Below the pieces are notes generated by a model, which made no database searches, was not told the origin of the DNA, and was given only the letters and a program-made list of their open reading frames with translations. DNA of 8,707 bases from positions 1-8,707 of the forward strand of contig CAZAEP010000107.1 of assembly GCA_964484045.1 (NCBI GenBank), read 5' to 3'. The stretch is from J134 sp964484045. GTDB taxonomy: Bacteria; Pseudomonadota; Alphaproteobacteria; Sphingomonadales; Rhodothalassiaceae. This document shows positions 1-7,144 of the stretch, in pieces (position 1 is the stretch's first letter; every line of letters starts with the position of its first letter). The position numbers and the translations under genes are program-made.

Positions 1-1872
1 CTTCTCGGTGAAATCGTACCAGCGGAAGCCGTAGGTGAGATCGAGGCGGTCGGTGACGCTGTAGGTGCCCTCGCCGAAAACCGCGAACTGGTCGAAATTA
101 TAGGGGATGTCCGAGAAGAAGAGCACGTCCTTGGGCGCGAGCGGCCCTGCGGTGGGTATGTCGGTATCGAGAAGGCCGCTCATCAGGTCCTCGAAGCCGA
201 AGACGTCGAGCGACTGCCCGTAGCGACGGTCGATGCTGCTGTAGAAGACGCCGAGAACCCACTGGAAGCGGGCGGCCGGGTCATTTGAGGAGATGCGGGC
301 CTCCTCGGTGAACATGCTGACCGCCGTGGCGTCGAAGAGCGGCGCGTCGAGGGCGAAGATCGCTTCGGGGGCGCCGAACACCTGGAAGGTGATCGAGCCG
401 GTAAGCTGCGTCGCGTCGCGCACCTGCAGGATTTCGCGGTCGGTGTAGGAGCTGATCGATTTGAAGGTGACCGGCCCGAAATCATATTCGAGTTCGAGAT
501 CGGCGAGCACGAACTCGTCGGTGAACTTCTCCTCGAGCTGGGTGAACTGCTCCCGCTTGCCGAGCGTCACCCGCGGCCGCGTGGTGGTGAAGGGATTGGC
601 CAGAATGTTGAAGATGTCGACCCGGTTGAAGCCGTCGACCTCGACATTCTGATAGATGACCCGCGGCCGGATGGTGAGCTCGGGGGTCGGGCGGAACTCG
701 AAGGCGAGTCGGCCGCCGAAGCGCGACCCGCTGTTCACGTCCTTGGCGAGTCCGCCGCGGAAGTTCGGTCCGGGCCGGCGCGAGCGGCCTTCGGGCTGGA
801 CCGCGTTGATGAAGCCGCCGAAACGTGTGGCGTATCCCACCGCGCGTACGGCGACCTTGTCGCTCAGCGGAACGTTGAAGGCGACGCGAATGTCACCGCC
901 GACATCGCCATGGTCGATGACATTGCCGCTGGCCTCGGCGACGACTTCGTAGTCGTCGAAATCCGGCTTGTTGGTGATGTAGCGCACGGTTCCCGACAGC
1001 GATCCCGAGCCGAAGAGCGTGCCCTGCGGTCCGCGCAGCACCTCGACGCGGTTCATGTCGAAGAGATCGATGTCGGGGGTGAACAGCGACAGCGAGATCG
1101 GGGATTCGTCGAGATAGATCCCGACCTGCTCCTTGACCCCGGGCTGGTCGCGCACGATCTGTCCCGCCGACACGCCGCGGATGGCGACCTGGCTCTGACC
1201 GGGACCGAGATTCTGGATGGTGAAGCCGGCGATGCTGCGCGCCACGTCCTCGAGATTCTGCACGCCGCGGTCGCGCATGGCGGACTCGGTCAGGGCGTTG
1301 ACCGAGAAGGGGACGCTCTGCAGCGTCTCCGCCCGCTTGCGCGCGGTGACCACGATCTGCTCGATGGTCGGGCCTTCCTCGCTTGCGCTCGCCTGTGCGG
1401 CCGCAGGCGTCTGCGCCGCACCGGCGTCGTTTCGCGCCAGCACGGTCCGGCGCTCCTTGCTCGCCCGCGCATAGCGCATGCGGCCGCCGTCATAGGCCCC
1501 GCGCTGCACGGCGGCGCCGACGATCGTCACCTGGCCGTTGCTGCCGCGGACATATCTGAGGCCGGAGCCGGCGAGCAGACGCTCGAGCGCTTCCGCGGGC
1601 GACATGTTGCCGCTCACCGGAGGCGCCTGCTTGGCATCGAGCAGGTCCGAGGGAACCGTGACGATGATGTCGGACTGCTCGGAAAACTCGAGCAGGGCGG
1701 TGGCGAGCGGTTGGGCCTCGATCCGGAACGGAAGCGGTGTATCGCCCGTGCCGCGCGCCGTGGTCTGTGCGGCGGCGCCGCCCGAAGCGAGGGCCATCGT
1801 CAGGGCGATTGCGGAAACGGCGCCGCGGGCGGTGATCCGGCGCGGCGGGTGTGGGTGAGATGCCTTGGCCAT
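1..1872 (-). CDS. TonB-dependent outer-membrane receptor with N-terminal STN signalling domain (3' end outside window)
   Basis: Energy-dependent outer-membrane transporter of the transducer type, which imports a ligand and reports its binding to an anti-sigma regulator. 624 codons are present without a stop; such receptors are usually 800-1000 residues, so the last barrel strands are missing. In order: signal peptide (residues 1 to about 35, basic RRITAR then a hydrophobic stretch ending GGAAAQ), STN/secretin-like domain (about 46-118, PLPFRIEAQPLATALLEF), an Ala-rich linker of about 50 residues, TonB box EQIVVTA (171-177), plug (about 180-305, with VEVLRGPQGTLFGSGSLSG and YITNKPDF), then barrel to the window edge. 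The start is supported by GGAAGGAA six bases upstream and by the signal peptide. It is the last gene of a fecI-fecR-receptor cassette, 193 nt after fecR. The ligand is unknown: many such alphaproteobacterial receptors carry siderophores, but others carry sugars or hydrophobic compounds. The frame is intact throughout. Confidence 0.95.
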   Translation of the reverse strand, partial: MAKASHPHPPRRITARGAVSAIALTMALASGGAAAQTTARGTGDTPLPFRIEAQPLATALLEFSEQSDIIVTVPSDLLDAKQAPPVSGNMSPAEALERLLAGSGLRYVRGSNGQVTIVGAAVQRGAYDGGRMRYARASKERRTVLARNDAGAAQTPAAAQASASEEGPTIEQIVVTARKRAETLQSVPFSVNALTESAMRDRGVQNLEDVARSIAGFTIQNLGPGQSQVAIRGVSAGQIVRDQPGVKEQVGIYLDESPISLSLFTPDIDLFDMNRVEVLRGPQGTLFGSGSLSGTVRYITNKPDFDDYEVVAEASGNVIDHGDVGGDIRVAFNVPLSDKVAVRAVGYATRFGGFINAVQPEGRSRRPGPNFRGGLAKDVNSGSRFGGRLAFEFRPTPELTIRPRVIYQNVEVDGFNRVDIFNILANPFTTTRPRVTLGKREQFTQLEEKFTDEFVLADLELEYDFGPVTFKSISSYTDREILQVRDATQLTGSITFQVFGAPEAIFALDAPLFDATAVSMFTEEARISSNDPAARFQWVLGVFYSSIDRRYGQSLDVFGFEDLMSGLLDTDIPTAGPLAPKDVLFFSDIPYNFDQFAVFGEGTYSVTDRLDLTYGFRWYDFTEK

Positions 1873-2008
1873 AGCTGTTCCTTCCCTGGTCGAACATGAT
1901 TGCGGCCGCGTTCTTGTTTCCGGTCCCGGCCCGGTTCTCTTCGTTCGGCCTCATCCTCAAAGACGAACCGGACGTCCCGATCGGACATCGTTTATCGAGA
2001 AACACCGG
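1873..2008 (-). promoter_or_regulatory. Leader/promoter region of the TonB receptor gene
   Basis: This non-coding stretch lies between the putative fecR terminator and the receptor start and should hold the receptor promoter. No sigma-70-like -35/-10 pair stands out, as expected if the FecI-type factor encoded upstream drives it. One weak possibility on the minus strand is GTTTTCC (about 2012-2006, overlapping the T-run of the hairpin) followed after 17 nt by GATGTCC. I do not have a firm consensus for this sigma group, so this is only a candidate. The ribosome-binding site GGAAGGAA lies six bases before the ATG. Open frames crossing this stretch on either strand look like shadows. Confidence 0.35.
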
Positions 2009-2030
2009 AAAACGTGACAAATCTGCCACG
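2009..2030 (-). terminator. Probable weak Rho-independent terminator after fecR
   Basis: Read on the minus strand, CGTGGCA-GATT-TGTCACG forms a 7-bp stem with a 4-nt loop, followed directly by TTTT. One stem pair is G-T, which pairs as G-U in the minus-strand transcript but would be A-C in the opposite transcript, so the hairpin fits minus-strand transcription. It begins 35 nt after the fecR stop. The short U-run and 7-bp stem suggest partial termination, letting the receptor be transcribed mainly from its own promoter. Confidence 0.45.
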
Positions 2031-2065
2031 CTTCTCATTGCAAACGGTCTGGGTCCCGAAGGCGT

Positions 2066-3124
2066 TCAGTCGCCGGGATGCACGTTTTCTTGTGTTCCGG
2101 GGACCAGCAGAACCGTCCCGTCCGGTTGTCGCTCGATCCGGAGCGGCAGGGCGAGGCTCAGTGATTCCAGCATCTGCTCGATCTGATTGGCGCGAAAGGA
2201 CGTGGTGACGCGCAGATCGGCGAGCCTGGAATCGGCAATCCGGATCGGTCGTGGCGAATAGCGGTTGGCGTCGGAGACCACCTCGATAAGAGGAGCGCCG
2301 TTATAGACGAGACGCCCCCGCCGCCACTCGCCGGCCCGCTCGGCCGGCAGTGTGGCGAGTCGTTGCAGGGACGTGTCCCGGGGAGCGACGATCGCCTCCC
2401 CCGCACTGACGAGTCGGCGCGGGACGTTCGGCGTGGCGGGCGCCCGCGACGGGGCGACCTCGACGACGCCCTCGACGACCGCGACGCGGACGGTCTGCGG
2501 GCCCTTGTGCACGTCGAACTGGGTGCCCACGGCCCGCACCAGCGTATCGCCCACCTGGACGATGAAGGGGCGGTCGGGATCCTTGGCGACGGAGAAGAAG
2601 GCCTCGCCCTCGTCGAGCCGGAGGCGACGTTCACGGGCGCTGAAGGCCAGTGCCACGCGGGACCGCGCGCCCAGTGTGACGACGCTGCCGTCGGGCAGCG
2701 GGATCTCGCGGATTTCCGCGATCCGGGTCGCGAGTGTCGCCCGTGGCCCGATGGCCGGCGGATAGAGGACCGATAGCGCGACGACAAGCCCGAGCAGAAG
2801 AACGGCGGCGGGGGTCGCGACGCGCCCCATGCGCCACACCGGCCGTCCACTTTCCCGCCACGACCGACGAATCCGGGCGACCAGCCTTTCGCGCCATGTC
2901 GGGGCCCCGAGAAGGGCGCGATATTCGGACATCTCGCCCATCGCGGCGAGATCGGACCAGGCCCGCTTGGCGGCCCGATAGGCCCCGGCATGGCGCCGGT
3001 CCGAGGCCAGCCAGGCGGAAAAGGCCGCTTCGTCATTCGCTGCCTCGAACGCCCGCCGCGTCACCCAGCGCGCGGCATCGCGCCGAACCCGCGCGGGCAG
3101 CTCTGCGGTCTCGTCTCGACTCAT
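2066..3124 (-). CDS. FecR-family transmembrane sigma regulator (anti-sigma / signal transducer)
   Basis: Inner-membrane protein that holds the cognate ECF sigma factor and receives the signal from the STN domain of the TonB receptor. It has 352 residues, usual for the family. In order: cytoplasmic DUF4880-type N-terminal segment (about 12-60, with AARWVTRRAF and FSAWLASDRRHAGAYRAA), one membrane helix (about 103-121), periplasmic FecR domain (about 130-223, with LPDGSVVTLGARS and DEGEAFFSVAKDPDRPFIV), and a C-terminal STN-like segment (about 268-342). The GTQFDV motif contains Gly200-Thr201, which matches the position where Pseudomonas FecR-like regulators such as FoxR self-cleave between Gly and Thr. 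The start overlaps the sigma factor stop as ATGA, with AAGGA eight bases upstream, so translation is probably coupled. The frame stays open far upstream, but that part overlaps the sigma gene and lacks family features. It acts with the receptor gene downstream. Confidence 0.93.
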   Translation of the reverse strand: MSRDETAELPARVRRDAARWVTRRAFEAANDEAAFSAWLASDRRHAGAYRAAKRAWSDLAAMGEMSEYRALLGAPTWRERLVARIRRSWRESGRPVWRMGRVATPAAVLLLGLVVALSVLYPPAIGPRATLATRIAEIREIPLPDGSVVTLGARSRVALAFSARERRLRLDEGEAFFSVAKDPDRPFIVQVGDTLVRAVGTQFDVHKGPQTVRVAVVEGVVEVAPSRAPATPNVPRRLVSAGEAIVAPRDTSLQRLATLPAERAGEWRRGRLVYNGAPLIEVVSDANRYSPRPIRIADSRLADLRVTTSFRANQIEQMLESLSLALPLRIERQPDGTVLLVPGTQENVHPGD

Positions 3125-3720
3125 CCCTTGTGTCCTTCGATGGCGGCATCGATTTCGCGCATGCAGCGGGCAAGTGCGCGCTCGATCTGCTTTTGCACCG
3201 CGGCGCCGGTCATGCCGAAGCGGCGACCGATCTCTTCGCAGGTCAGGCCCTCGAAGCGATTGAGCAGGATCATGCGCCGTCTTGCGGCCGGCATGCGCTC
3301 GAGCGCCGCGGCGAAGAGCGCAAAGCGCTCTCTCTCTATCAAGACGCATTCCGGACTCGATTCGGACAGGCCCTGCGGATGAATCCGCCCGTCGAGATCG
3401 CGTCGGCAGGCCTTGCGCCGCTCGTTGCGACGCAATTCGTCGATCACGAAGTGGCGCGCGGCGGTGTACAGATAGGCTCGCGGATTGCTGATGCTCTGCG
3501 GTTCGTCGAGCGCCGCGAACTTGGCGAACGCCGCCTGCGCCGCGTCCTCGGGCTCCGGCGGTCCGGCTCCGAAGGTAGCCGCAAGATAGCGGCACAGGTC
3601 GTTCCAGTGGGCATGATAGAGATCGCGCAGGAAACGCCGCTTGTCGCGTGTCCTTGTGTGGTCGCGGCTCTCCGCCCCGGCAGCCGAGATGATCTCGACG
3701 CCCGCCGGCACATCATTCAT
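3121..3720 (-). CDS. ECF RNA polymerase sigma factor, FecI type
   Basis: Directs RNA polymerase to the receptor promoter when the periplasmic signal arrives. It has 199 residues. Sigma region 2 spans about 28-98 (LYHAHWNDLCRYLAATFG, EDAAQAAFAKFA, NPRAYLYTAARHFVIDELRR). Region 4 spans about 132-192, with LERMPAARRRMILLNRFEGL followed by the helix-turn-helix CEEIGRRFGMTGAAVQKQIERAL. The linker is short and there is no C-terminal extension. The first ATG is chosen because AAGG precedes it closely and region 2 starts at the usual distance; the first 20 or so residues are not conserved-looking. Its stop overlaps the fecR start (ATGA). The protease gene ends 78 nt upstream, a gap with no clear terminator, so it may be read through from there or have its own promoter. 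Cognate partners are the neighbouring FecR-type protein and TonB receptor. Confidence 0.93.
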   Translation of the reverse strand: MNDVPAGVEIISAAGAESRDHTRTRDKRRFLRDLYHAHWNDLCRYLAATFGAGPPEPEDAAQAAFAKFAALDEPQSISNPRAYLYTAARHFVIDELRRNERRKACRRDLDGRIHPQGLSESSPECVLIERERFALFAAALERMPAARRRMILLNRFEGLTCEEIGRRFGMTGAAVQKQIERALARCMREIDAAIEGHKG

Positions 3721-3798
3721 CAGCCTTGCCCCCGGCCGTTCCCTCCAACATTGAAGCCATCTTAACGTCGCTCGCCGGCTCTGTCACGGAGTCGCGAC

Positions 3799-4932
3799 TC
3801 AGCCTTCGCCCTCGATGGCGCGGCGGATGGCGAGGTGCTCCATGAGATCGCGCAGGGTGAGGATGCCGAGGAGGTGATCGCCCTCGGTCACCAGGATCTG
3901 CGGAAAGCGGGTGCTCTGCATGCGCTCCAGCGCCTCTTCCGCCGACCGTCCGGGGGCGATGGTCGGGACGCGATCGAGCGGGTGCATGATCGCCGTGATC
4001 GGGGTCTGCGGCCATGCGTCGGCGGCGATCCGGCCGATATCGCGGGTGCGCACGGCGCCGAGCAGGTGAGCGCCGTCGGTCACCGGATAAAGGCTGAAAT
4101 GGTGGCGATAGGCGTAATCCGAGACGAAGCGGTCGAGCGGCAGGTCGGGCGCAAGCGTGACCGGTGTGGGGTTCATCAGGCGGCCGACGGTGATGCCGCC
4201 GAGCGTCTGATGCGCCAGCATCTGTGCGTAGGAGGCGCGGGCGGCGCTCAGGAGGAAGAGTCCGATCAGCACCCACCACATGCCCCCGAGCCCGGCGCCC
4301 GACAGCAGGGCCCACACGCCGAGCGCGATGAGCAGCATGGCAAAGCCCTGTCCCACCTGCGACGCGGTACGGGTGGCGGCCAGAAGGTCGCCGTGGCGGG
4401 ACCAGAGAAAGGCGCGCAGCAGACGTCCGCCGTCGAGCGGGAAGCCGGGCACCAGGTTGAAAAGGGCGAGGATGAGATTGATGGTGCTCAGATAGGCGAC
4501 GAGCCCGACCGTCGGTGCGGCGACCTCGAGGCCCCCGAGCGCTTGGGCCAGGAGATAGAAGAGCCCGGCCAGGGTGAAGCTCATCAGCGGCCCGGCGGCG
4601 GCGACCTCGGCTTCGATGCGCGCCGTCGGCGGCTCTTCCTTCAATTCGGCCACCCCGCCGAAAAGAAAAAGCGTGATGCCGCCGATCTTCATGCCCCGGG
4701 CGCGGGCCACCATGGCGTGGCTCATCTCGTGCAGGACGAGCGAGGCGAAGAGCCCCGCCATGCCGAGAATGCCGAGGCTCCAGTAGGTGCTCTGCGGCAG
4801 TCCGGGATAATAGGTCGGGAAATAGCCGGCGGCGAGCGACCAGGCGACGAGGATGGCGAGCAGCACCCAGCCCAGATTGGCGCGCACCTCGAACCCGAAG
4901 AGCCGAAACAGCGTGATGTTATGTCCGGGCAT
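3799..4932 (-). CDS. Site-2-protease-like M50 zinc metalloprotease with two CBS domains
   Basis: Polytopic inner-membrane zinc protease expected to cut transmembrane helices. It has 377 residues. Visible are an N-terminal membrane core (helices near 20-38 and 52-68), the zinc/catalytic motif HEMSH (His68, Glu69, His72) at a helix end, the family stretch GITLFLFGGVAEL, further helices (about 112-133 and 142-163), the third-ligand motif NLVPGFPLDGGR with Asp167, a long hydrophobic segment (about 194-232), and a cytoplasmic pair of CBS domains (about 250-305 and 312-370). CBS domains often bind adenine nucleotides, so activity may follow energy state. All catalytic residues are present. The start is chosen from GGGAG nine bases upstream and the MPGHNITLFRLFGFEV opening typical of the family; the frame is open further upstream but there overlaps the monooxygenase. 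It overlaps that gene by 14 nt and lies 78 nt before the sigma gene. A role in cleaving the neighbouring FecR protein is possible but inferred; its class differs from PDZ-type RseP. Confidence 0.92.
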   Translation of the reverse strand: MPGHNITLFRLFGFEVRANLGWVLLAILVAWSLAAGYFPTYYPGLPQSTYWSLGILGMAGLFASLVLHEMSHAMVARARGMKIGGITLFLFGGVAELKEEPPTARIEAEVAAAGPLMSFTLAGLFYLLAQALGGLEVAAPTVGLVAYLSTINLILALFNLVPGFPLDGGRLLRAFLWSRHGDLLAATRTASQVGQGFAMLLIALGVWALLSGAGLGGMWWVLIGLFLLSAARASYAQMLAHQTLGGITVGRLMNPTPVTLAPDLPLDRFVSDYAYRHHFSLYPVTDGAHLLGAVRTRDIGRIAADAWPQTPITAIMHPLDRVPTIAPGRSAEEALERMQSTRFPQILVTEGDHLLGILTLRDLMEHLAIRRAIEGEG

Positions 4933-6457
4933 GGGAATGCACTCCCTTGGTCGTGGCCGTTTCGACGGAGTCGTCGCACGCTGCATCATAGACGAAGGCG
5001 GTGCGGTCGGGATAGCGCAAGCGATACCAGTATTCGAGGGTCGATCCCGGCCAGTGCGTGGGGATGCGGCCGTTTTCGGCTCTGTACCAGTTGCGGCAGC
5101 CGGCGGCCCAGACGCTTTTCGCGAGACGGGCCGTGATCTCGGCATTGTAGCGCGCCATCGCCTCCCTCTGCACATCGACGGTGCGCGCGCCGCGGGCCGC
5201 GCGTGCGGCGAGCAGGCGCAGGACGAGACGATACTGGCACTCGAGCATGAAGAGGATCGAATTGTGCCCGATATTGGTGTTGGGCCCATAGAGCAGGAAG
5301 AGGTTGGGGAAGCCGGCGACCATGATCCCGTTATAGGCGTGGGCGCTCTCGGCCCACGTCGTGGCGAGATCGCGACCGCCCGCGCCCCTGATCTCGAGGC
5401 GGGGGAGAAAGTCGGTGGCCGTGAAACCGGTGGCGAAGAGCAGCGCGTCGAAAGCGTGCGCGCGTCCGTCCGCGGTCTCGAGTCCGCCGGGCGTGATGCG
5501 TGCGATGGATGCGGTCTCGAGGGTGACGTTTTCCCGCATCAGTGCCGGATAATAGTCGTCCGAAAGAAGGATGCGCTTGCAGCCGAGCGGGTCGTCGGGC
5601 GTCAGTCTGGCGCGCAGGTCCGGGTCCGGGATCTGGCGTTCGAGATGCCGGCGCGCCTTGGCCTCGACGCGCCGTGCGATCGCCGTTCCGGGCTGAAAGC
5701 CGAGATAGAGGAGCTCGAAGAGGGCGTATATGCGCGCCCGATGAAGCCGGCGCAGCCCCGGTACATGGGCGTAGAGCCATCGCCGCCACGCCGGGTAGGG
5801 GCGGTCGCCGCGCGGGATGATCCAGCCGGGCGAGCGCTGGAACACGGTGAGCGCGCGGGCCTGTTCGGCGAGCGCGGGCACGAGCTGGATGGCGCTCGCG
5901 CCGGTGCCGATGACAGCGATGCGCTTGTCCCGCGGATCGAAGTCCGGCTTCCAGCGTGCGGAATGAAAGGCGGTGCCGGCGAAGCTGTCGCGCCCCGGAA
6001 TGTCGGGCAGTTTCGGTTCGCAGAGCTGACCGCGCGCCATCACCAGAATATCGGCCTCCGCCGCCCCGCCGTCGGCGAAGCCGAGACGCCAGCAGGCGCG
6101 CGCGTCGTCGAAGCGGGCCGTGCGCAGGTCATGTCCGAAACGGATGTGCGGTCGGATGCCGAACTCCGTCACGCAGCGTTCGAGATAGGCGGCGATTTCG
6201 GGCTGCGGCGCGTATTTCCGCGACCAGTGGGGATTGGGGGCGAAGGAAAAGCTGTAAAGATGCGCCGGCACGTCGCAGGCGCAGCCGGGGTAGACATTGT
6301 CGCGCCAGGTGCCGCCGGGCCGGTCCGCCCTGTCGTACAGGAAGAGATTGCGGTAGCCCGCCCGACGCAGGCGGATCGCCAGACCGATGCCGGCGAACCC
6401 GGTGCCGATAATGGCGATCCGGGGCGCGATTGCGGGATCTCGAGCCGCTGCGGGCAT
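4919..6457 (-). CDS. Flavin-containing / Baeyer-Villiger-type monooxygenase
   Basis: FAD- and NADPH-dependent enzyme expected to insert one oxygen atom into a ketone or to oxygenate a soft nucleophile in the cytoplasm. It has 512 residues, the usual length. The first dinucleotide fold has GTGFAGIG (18-25) for FAD, followed by the family stretch PGGTWRDNVYPGCACD (47-62). The Baeyer-Villiger fingerprint FxGxxxHxxxW is present as FAGTAFHSARW (159-169), though a Lys follows where Pro or Asp is usual. The second dinucleotide fold, GTGASA (184-189), binds NADPH. ATGF near the C-terminal third is the usual late motif. The start is chosen because GAGGAG lies four bases before the ATG and the first Rossmann strand begins at residue 13; upstream open frame is not conserved-looking. 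The end overlaps the M50 protease start by 14 nt, so the two are probably cotranscribed. It is divergent from the MAPEG gene, 126 nt away. The substrate cannot be read from the sequence. Confidence 0.93.
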   Translation of the reverse strand: MPAAARDPAIAPRIAIIGTGFAGIGLAIRLRRAGYRNLFLYDRADRPGGTWRDNVYPGCACDVPAHLYSFSFAPNPHWSRKYAPQPEIAAYLERCVTEFGIRPHIRFGHDLRTARFDDARACWRLGFADGGAAEADILVMARGQLCEPKLPDIPGRDSFAGTAFHSARWKPDFDPRDKRIAVIGTGASAIQLVPALAEQARALTVFQRSPGWIIPRGDRPYPAWRRWLYAHVPGLRRLHRARIYALFELLYLGFQPGTAIARRVEAKARRHLERQIPDPDLRARLTPDDPLGCKRILLSDDYYPALMRENVTLETASIARITPGGLETADGRAHAFDALLFATGFTATDFLPRLEIRGAGGRDLATTWAESAHAYNGIMVAGFPNLFLLYGPNTNIGHNSILFMLECQYRLVLRLLAARAARGARTVDVQREAMARYNAEITARLAKSVWAAGCRNWYRAENGRIPTHWPGSTLEYWYRLRYPDRTAFVYDAACDDSVETATTKGVHSHART

Positions 6458-6583
6458 GGCGCTCCTCGATGGCTGCCGACCAAGACTGCGGCGAAGGCGG
6501 TTGAATGGCAAGGCTCTGGACAAGCATGCGGCGCTGTCGCAGCATGTCCGCGTCGACACAGCACCGAAGAAGGGGGGTAAGCC
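6458..6583. promoter_or_regulatory. Divergent intergenic region between monooxygenase and MAPEG genes
   Basis: This 126-nt gap separates two divergent start codons and must hold both promoters if each gene has its own. I see good ribosome-binding sites at its ends (GAGGAG for the minus gene, AGGGGGG for the plus gene) but no convincing -35/-10 pair. TTGAAT at 6501 has no acceptable -10 at the right distance. No inverted repeat suggesting a shared operator was seen. Confidence 0.3.
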
Positions 6584-6991
6584 ATGAACACGGCGCTGAT
6601 TGCACTTGCCTGGACGGCGGTCTTCTGTCTCCTGCTCTGGATCCCGTATGTCCTGGCCCGGATCGGCCGGAAGGGGCTGATGGGGGCGATGGGAAATCCC
6701 TCGCCCGAGGACCCGCCGCTGCCGGCCTGGGCCGACCGTGCCCAGCGCGCGCACATGAATCTGGTCGAGAATATCGCTCCCTTCGCCGCGCTGGTGCTGA
6801 TCGCCCATGTCGTGGGCGTCAGCGATCCGGCGGTGGGCGCGGCGGCGGTGGTCTTCTTCTGGGCTCGCGTCGCGCACTGGCTCGTCTACACGCTCGGCAT
6901 TCCGGTCGTGCGGACGCTCGCCTTCGTGGTTGGCTGGATTGCCAATCTGTGGATCTTCTGGCTCCTCATCGGCGCACTCTACGGCGGCTGA
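6584..6991 (+). CDS. MAPEG-family small membrane protein
   Basis: Integral membrane protein of 135 residues, typical for bacterial MAPEG proteins. Eukaryotic relatives handle glutathione and eicosanoid metabolism; the bacterial roles are mostly undefined. Four hydrophobic segments are visible: about 3-26, 61-80, 84-103 and 108-131. The segment RAQRAHMNLVENIAPFAALVL (about 52-72) matches the family signature, in which Arg, Asn and Glu line the glutathione/active region. The start is supported by AGGGGGG six bases upstream. It is the only plus-strand gene here, divergent from the monooxygenase and convergent with the antitoxin gene. A joint role with the monooxygenase in detoxifying small lipophilic compounds is conceivable from the placement, but nothing in the sequence shows it. 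Confidence 0.88.
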   Translation: MNTALIALAWTAVFCLLLWIPYVLARIGRKGLMGAMGNPSPEDPPLPAWADRAQRAHMNLVENIAPFAALVLIAHVVGVSDPAVGAAAVVFFWARVAHWLVYTLGIPVVRTLAFVVGWIANLWIFWLLIGALYGG

Positions 6992-7010
6992 GGAAAGCGG
7001 TGCGCGGCCG

Positions 7011-7025
7011 CGGGGCTTCGCCCCG
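7011..7025. repeat. Small GC hairpin downstream of MAPEG gene
   Basis: CGGGGC-TTC-GCCCCG gives a perfect 6-bp stem with a 3-nt loop, 19 nt after the MAPEG stop. On the plus strand it is followed by AAAAG and on the minus strand by GC-rich sequence, so there is no U-run on either side. It may still slow or help end transcription between the convergent genes, but it is not a canonical terminator. Confidence 0.4.
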
Positions 7026-7055
7026 AAAAGATCGTCAAGGAGCGGCGAAAAGGTC

Positions 7056-7144
7056 CGTCATTCGACGGCTCGGACGGCGAATCCATGGTCGAGCCGGGCG
7101 CTCCGCGACCCCGGTGGACCCGCCGGTCAAGCCGTCGGGTGACG
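7056..7144. repeat. Imperfect 89-nt inverted repeat, possible dispersed intergenic palindrome
   Basis: The left arm (7056-7088, starting CGTCATTCGACGGCT) and the right arm (7111-7144, ending AGCCGTCGGGTGACG) are reverse complements at about three quarters of positions. Most mismatches are transitions that would be G-U pairs in one of the two transcripts. The loop is 22 nt. The layout, a hairpin with GTCA-type ends and a GGCT core, is like the short palindromic repeats scattered in intergenic spaces of many alphaproteobacterial genomes. I cannot show from one window that it recurs. Between two convergent genes it could serve as a two-way terminator or RNA-stabilising structure. No coding frame here looks real. 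Confidence 0.55.

Noticed and set aside
910..1899. Long plus-strand open frame opposite the TonB receptor
   Set aside because: It is antisense to a clear receptor gene, with low-complexity Arg/Gly-rich translation, no ribosome-binding site and no family features; a GC-rich codon shadow.
1490..2038. 182-residue minus-strand open frame across the receptor start
   Set aside because: Out of frame with the receptor, Arg/Pro-rich, and its start lies in the hairpin/promoter region.
3125..3595. Upstream extension of the FecR frame
   Set aside because: It lies wholly inside the sigma factor gene; the ATGA overlap with AAGGA is the normal arrangement for the real start.
3789..3800. Perfect 12-bp palindrome GAGTCGCGACTC at the M50 stop codon
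   Set aside because: About two 12-bp perfect palindromes are expected by chance in a window this size; it has no loop or T-run to act as a terminator.
3835..5136. 433-residue plus-strand open frame opposite the M50 protease
   Set aside because: Antisense to a gene with intact HExxH and CBS domains; the translation is charged, featureless and crosses into the monooxygenase region.
4853..6580. 575-residue plus-strand open frame opposite the monooxygenase
   Set aside because: Antisense shadow of an enzyme with all flavin motifs; no domain is recognisable in it.
6458..6877. Upstream extension of the monooxygenase frame through the MAPEG gene
   Set aside because: The added 140 residues lack conserved features, overlap a real plus-strand gene, and a strong GAGGAG ribosome-binding site marks the later start.
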